NCBI RefSeq assembly: GCF_030347995.1
Contig: NZ_JAQIBC010000009.1
Location: 1 to 64,000, forward strand
Origin: Sulfurovum xiamenensis
Lineage (GTDB): Bacteria; Campylobacterota; Campylobacteria; Campylobacterales; Sulfurovaceae
Direction: 5' to 3'
Length of the DNA: 64,000 bases
How positions within the stretch are numbered: the first letter of the stretch is position 1; each line of letters opens with the position of its first letter. The notes beneath the pieces are model-generated. The model was not told the DNA's origin, did no database searches, and worked only from the letters and a program-made list of their open reading frames with translations. This document shows, piece after piece, positions 61,739-64,000 of the stretch. A program made the translations under genes and the position numbers.

Positions 61739-62578
61739 TTAACTTGCCTTCTTGTTAAAAAGTTTAAAGAGATCAGAAAGCGTTTGATGCATATCAGGAC
61801 GATCTACGATCATATCGATGAGTCCATGCTCCAGTAGGAATTCTGAACGCTGGAAACCTTCAGGAAGATCCACTCCAACAGTCTGTTTGATCACCCTTTG
61901 ACCTGCAAATCCTATAAGTGCACCCGGTTCCGCCATGATAATATCACCCAGCATGGCAAATGAAGCAGATACACCACCCATCGTAGGGTCTGTCAAAATA
62001 GAGATAAAAGGCAAACCTTTTTGGTGCAGTCTGTTGAGTGCTGCAGATGTTTTGCTCATTTGAAGCAGTGAGTAGGTACTCTCTTGCATACGTGCACCAC
62101 CAGAAGCAGAAACGATGATAAATCCACACTCTTTTTCTATCGCTCTGTTGATACCGCGAACGATCTTTTCACCTTCAACTGAACCCAAACTACCCCCCAT
62201 GAATGAGAAGTCAAATACTGCGATCTCAACGGGTTGACCGCCGATCGTACAAGAACCGCTCATGACAGAAGAGGTTTTCCCTGTTTGGGCTTTGGCTTCT
62301 TCTATACGCTTTTTATAACTTTTTTTATCTGAAAACTTCAATGGGTCTATAGGTGCCAAAGTAGCATCACACTCTACAAAAGATCCCTCATCTACAATGG
62401 AGGCTATACGCTTTTCAGCAGATATTCTGAAATGATGGTTACATTTAGGACATACATTTTGCTTGGCTTCTACCTCTTTATAATACATCAAAGAGGTACA
62501 TTTTGGACATTTAATCCACTGATTAGGTGTCTCTTGTGTTGATCCTGTTGTGGCTTTTTTAAAAATATTTCCAAACAT
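61739..62578 (-). CDS. accD: Acetyl-CoA carboxylase carboxyltransferase beta subunit
   Basis: The 279-residue protein has the N-terminal zinc ribbon (CPKC..CPKC, residues about 25-47) and the carboxyltransferase crotonase fold with ASGGARMQEST and GGVSASFAMLGD. It forms malonyl-CoA with AccA for fatty acid synthesis. Complete. Confidence 0.97.
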   Translation of the reverse strand: MFGNIFKKATTGSTQETPNQWIKCPKCTSLMYYKEVEAKQNVCPKCNHHFRISAEKRIASIVDEGSFVECDATLAPIDPLKFSDKKSYKKRIEEAKAQTGKTSSVMSGSCTIGGQPVEIAVFDFSFMGGSLGSVEGEKIVRGINRAIEKECGFIIVSASGGARMQESTYSLLQMSKTSAALNRLHQKGLPFISILTDPTMGGVSASFAMLGDIIMAEPGALIGFAGQRVIKQTVGVDLPEGFQRSEFLLEHGLIDMIVDRPDMHQTLSDLFKLFNKKAS

Positions 62579-62594
62579 TCTTACTCCTGCATGC

Positions 62595-63320
62595 CTATAA
62601 TTTATTGATTAACGACTCTATTTGCATTGCTATGCTTTTTTCTTTCGATACTATAACATAATCCGCCTCAACAATTACTTCTAAGCCCTCACAAAGTGCT
62701 AAACCTGCGGCAAAATCGTAAATTCGAAACTCACCCATAAAAAGTACATAATTCACAGTATGGGCATATGCCAATGAGAGTGCTATAGCGCCAGGGGACC
62801 TGAACTTCAGCTTTTCCTTATCCAATGCTGCAACCAATTCAGGATTTGCATAGGCTTTTTCGAAAAGTCCTATCTCAGCCTTCTCACTGCTATGAGGGTC
62901 ATGAAATGTATTTGAAAAAAGTTTACCTTGTTGAACTTTACACGTAGAAGACTTGAAAAAGATATCTTTATTGGCAAGATTACAGACAACTGCAGCATCT
63001 AAAATACCTTCAGCGTTCACTTTTGCAACAGAGGTACCGTAAAAAGGAAAAAGGGAAAGGGCATTGGCTGAACCGTCTATAGGATCAATGATGATCTGTT
63101 CCTCACCCTCACCTATAATGCCGCTCTCTTCAGACTCTATCTTTCCAAAAGCACTTAAGTGCTTTACAAATATCTCTTCGGCAAAAAGGTCAAGTTTAGA
63201 ACTGATATCACCACCCGCACCCACTTCGGTCTTTTCAAACCACGAGGTATCAAAGCCGTTTTGTAAGGCAGAACTTATCTCTTCGTTCGCTTTGATACAG
63301 GCTTGAATGAAAGGGGTCAT
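62595..63320 (-). CDS. Inositol monophosphatase family protein
   Basis: ATG at 63320 (MTPFIQACIKANEEI) fits family starts; GTG at 63344 is possible but overlaps gltB. The 241-residue protein has motif EEIF..SEESG, DPIDGSANAL (metal-binding) and the C-terminal YDFAAGLALCEG. The family covers inositol- and fructose-1,6-bisphosphatases; in Campylobacterota a bisphosphatase or FBPase role is suspected. Substrate unknown. Confidence 0.85.
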   Translation of the reverse strand: MTPFIQACIKANEEISSALQNGFDTSWFEKTEVGAGGDISSKLDLFAEEIFVKHLSAFGKIESEESGIIGEGEEQIIIDPIDGSANALSLFPFYGTSVAKVNAEGILDAAVVCNLANKDIFFKSSTCKVQQGKLFSNTFHDPHSSEKAEIGLFEKAYANPELVAALDKEKLKFRSPGAIALSLAYAHTVNYVLFMGEFRIYDFAAGLALCEGLEVIVEADYVIVSKEKSIAMQIESLINKL

Positions 63321-63327
63321 AAAGCTT

Positions 63328-64000
63328 TTATTCGCCTTTTGCACCCGTAACGATCGTAGGTTTTATACCACGTGGCGCTACCATCCAGAACTTGCGTATT
63401 TCACTTCTGAAGTTATTCAAGATATAGGCTGCTCTCTTAGATCCTGTTTTTGCGACATAGTCTTTCAGAAGTGCTTTAAGTTCAAACATCTCTGTATCCC
63501 ACTCATCCGTATCGATACGTAGTGGTTCAACAAGCTCAGGGTTTACTTTCTCATAGAATTTACCTTCCATGTCATAGACAAATGCCTTACCACCCGTCAT
63601 ACCTGCACCAAAGTTCACACCGGTCTCACCAAGGATCACGGCAACCCCACCGGTCATATATTCACATGGATGGTCTCCCGTACCTTCAACCACCGTTGTT
63701 GCTCCGGAGTTACGGACACAGAAACGCTCACCTACTTTACCGTGAATGTAGAGTTTTCCGCCTGTTGCACCATACAGACAGGTGTTCCCACCAAGCGCAA
63801 ACTCATGACCCGCATTATCAGAAGAGATCACGATCTGACCACCGCTCATACCTTTACCGATATAGTCATTCCCTGCACCATGTACATTGATGTTAATACC
63901 TTGTGCCAGGAATGCACCAAGTGATTGTCCTGTTGTACCTTTCACATTCAATGTGATCGTACCATCCGGTAGACCTGCATTTCCGTGAAGTGCAGCAATT
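63328..64000 (-). CDS. gltB: Glutamate synthase large subunit, C-terminal part (partial)
   Basis: The gene enters from the right edge; 224 codons are visible. The sequence forms the GXGXG beta-helix domain of GltB (GGNTCLYGATGGKLYIHGKVGERF, GAGMTGGKAFVYD) and the normal C-terminus. It continues upstream beyond 64000 (IAALHGNAGLPDGTIT), so the start is outside. The enzyme makes glutamate from glutamine and 2-oxoglutarate. Confidence 0.93.
   Translation of the reverse strand, partial: IAALHGNAGLPDGTITLNVKGTTGQSLGAFLAQGININVHGAGNDYIGKGMSGGQIVISSDNAGHEFALGGNTCLYGATGGKLYIHGKVGERFCVRNSGATTVVEGTGDHPCEYMTGGVAVILGETGVNFGAGMTGGKAFVYDMEGKFYEKVNPELVEPLRIDTDEWDTEMFELKALLKDYVAKTGSKRAAYILNNFRSEIRKFWMVAPRGIKPTIVTGAKGE

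Noticed and set aside
1-64000. CRISPR array
   Set aside because: No run of three or more short repeats with regular unique spacers; the tRNA array and 126-bp repeats do not fit.

Overview
The window reads as a chromosome segment of a chemolithoautotrophic Campylobacterota (Epsilonproteobacteria) member, most like Sulfurovum or Sulfurimonas. The evidence is an AT-rich genome, extended -10 promoters of the TTTTGCTATAAT kind, a multisubunit 2-oxoacid:ferredoxin oxidoreductase and AcnB (both parts of the reductive TCA cycle), arginine decarboxylase plus a carboxynorspermidine-dehydrogenase-like gene for polyamines, and a UbiX-CoaD-Tmk-HisS operon. The genus is inferred from gene content; no marker gene was searched.

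Layout. 1-3.6 kb: 2-oxoacid:ferredoxin oxidoreductase operon on the minus strand, its ferredoxin subunit cut by the window edge. 3.6-8.7 kb: small genes, a MOSC protein and a Kef-type antiporter. 8.84-10.52 kb: a tiny (about 1.63 kb) tRNA-integrated element with one membrane-protein gene and no integrase. 10.5-22.4 kb: core genes (tRNA-CAU, rodA, pgeF, ybgC, acnB, ftsK, a type II NADH dehydrogenase-like flavoprotein, tRNA-Leu). 22.5-37.05 kb: a 14.55 kb integrative island in tRNA-Leu(CAA). 37.07-37.48 kb: tandem tRNA-Gly array with decaying copies. 37.5-64 kb: core genes (ubiX-coaD-tmk-hisS, an Mla-type lipid transporter, speA-cysE, aspC, dsbD, ogt, thiE, accD, gltB) mixed with small hypotheticals.

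The island is the most interesting part. It has 20-bp att repeats, paired arm-type repeats at both ends, a tyrosine integrase, an AlpA-like HTH gene, a large primase-helicase-like protein, and an RFC/gp44-type clamp-loader ATPase fused to a C-terminal AlpA-like HTH. Next to these lie a candidate three-way-junction RNA, a leader attenuator, a serine recombinase and several membrane proteins. One of its ends carries a two-gene cassette (repeat/TM/SH3 protein plus DUF4238/SEC-C protein). The replication module suggests a self-replicating or satellite-like island. The cargo looks like accessory, possibly defence, material, but this is inference.

The 1.63 kb mini-element and the large island share an almost identical promoter block (TTGAAA, 17 bp, TATACT plus flanks) ahead of two dissimilar membrane proteins. 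This links two otherwise unrelated insertions.
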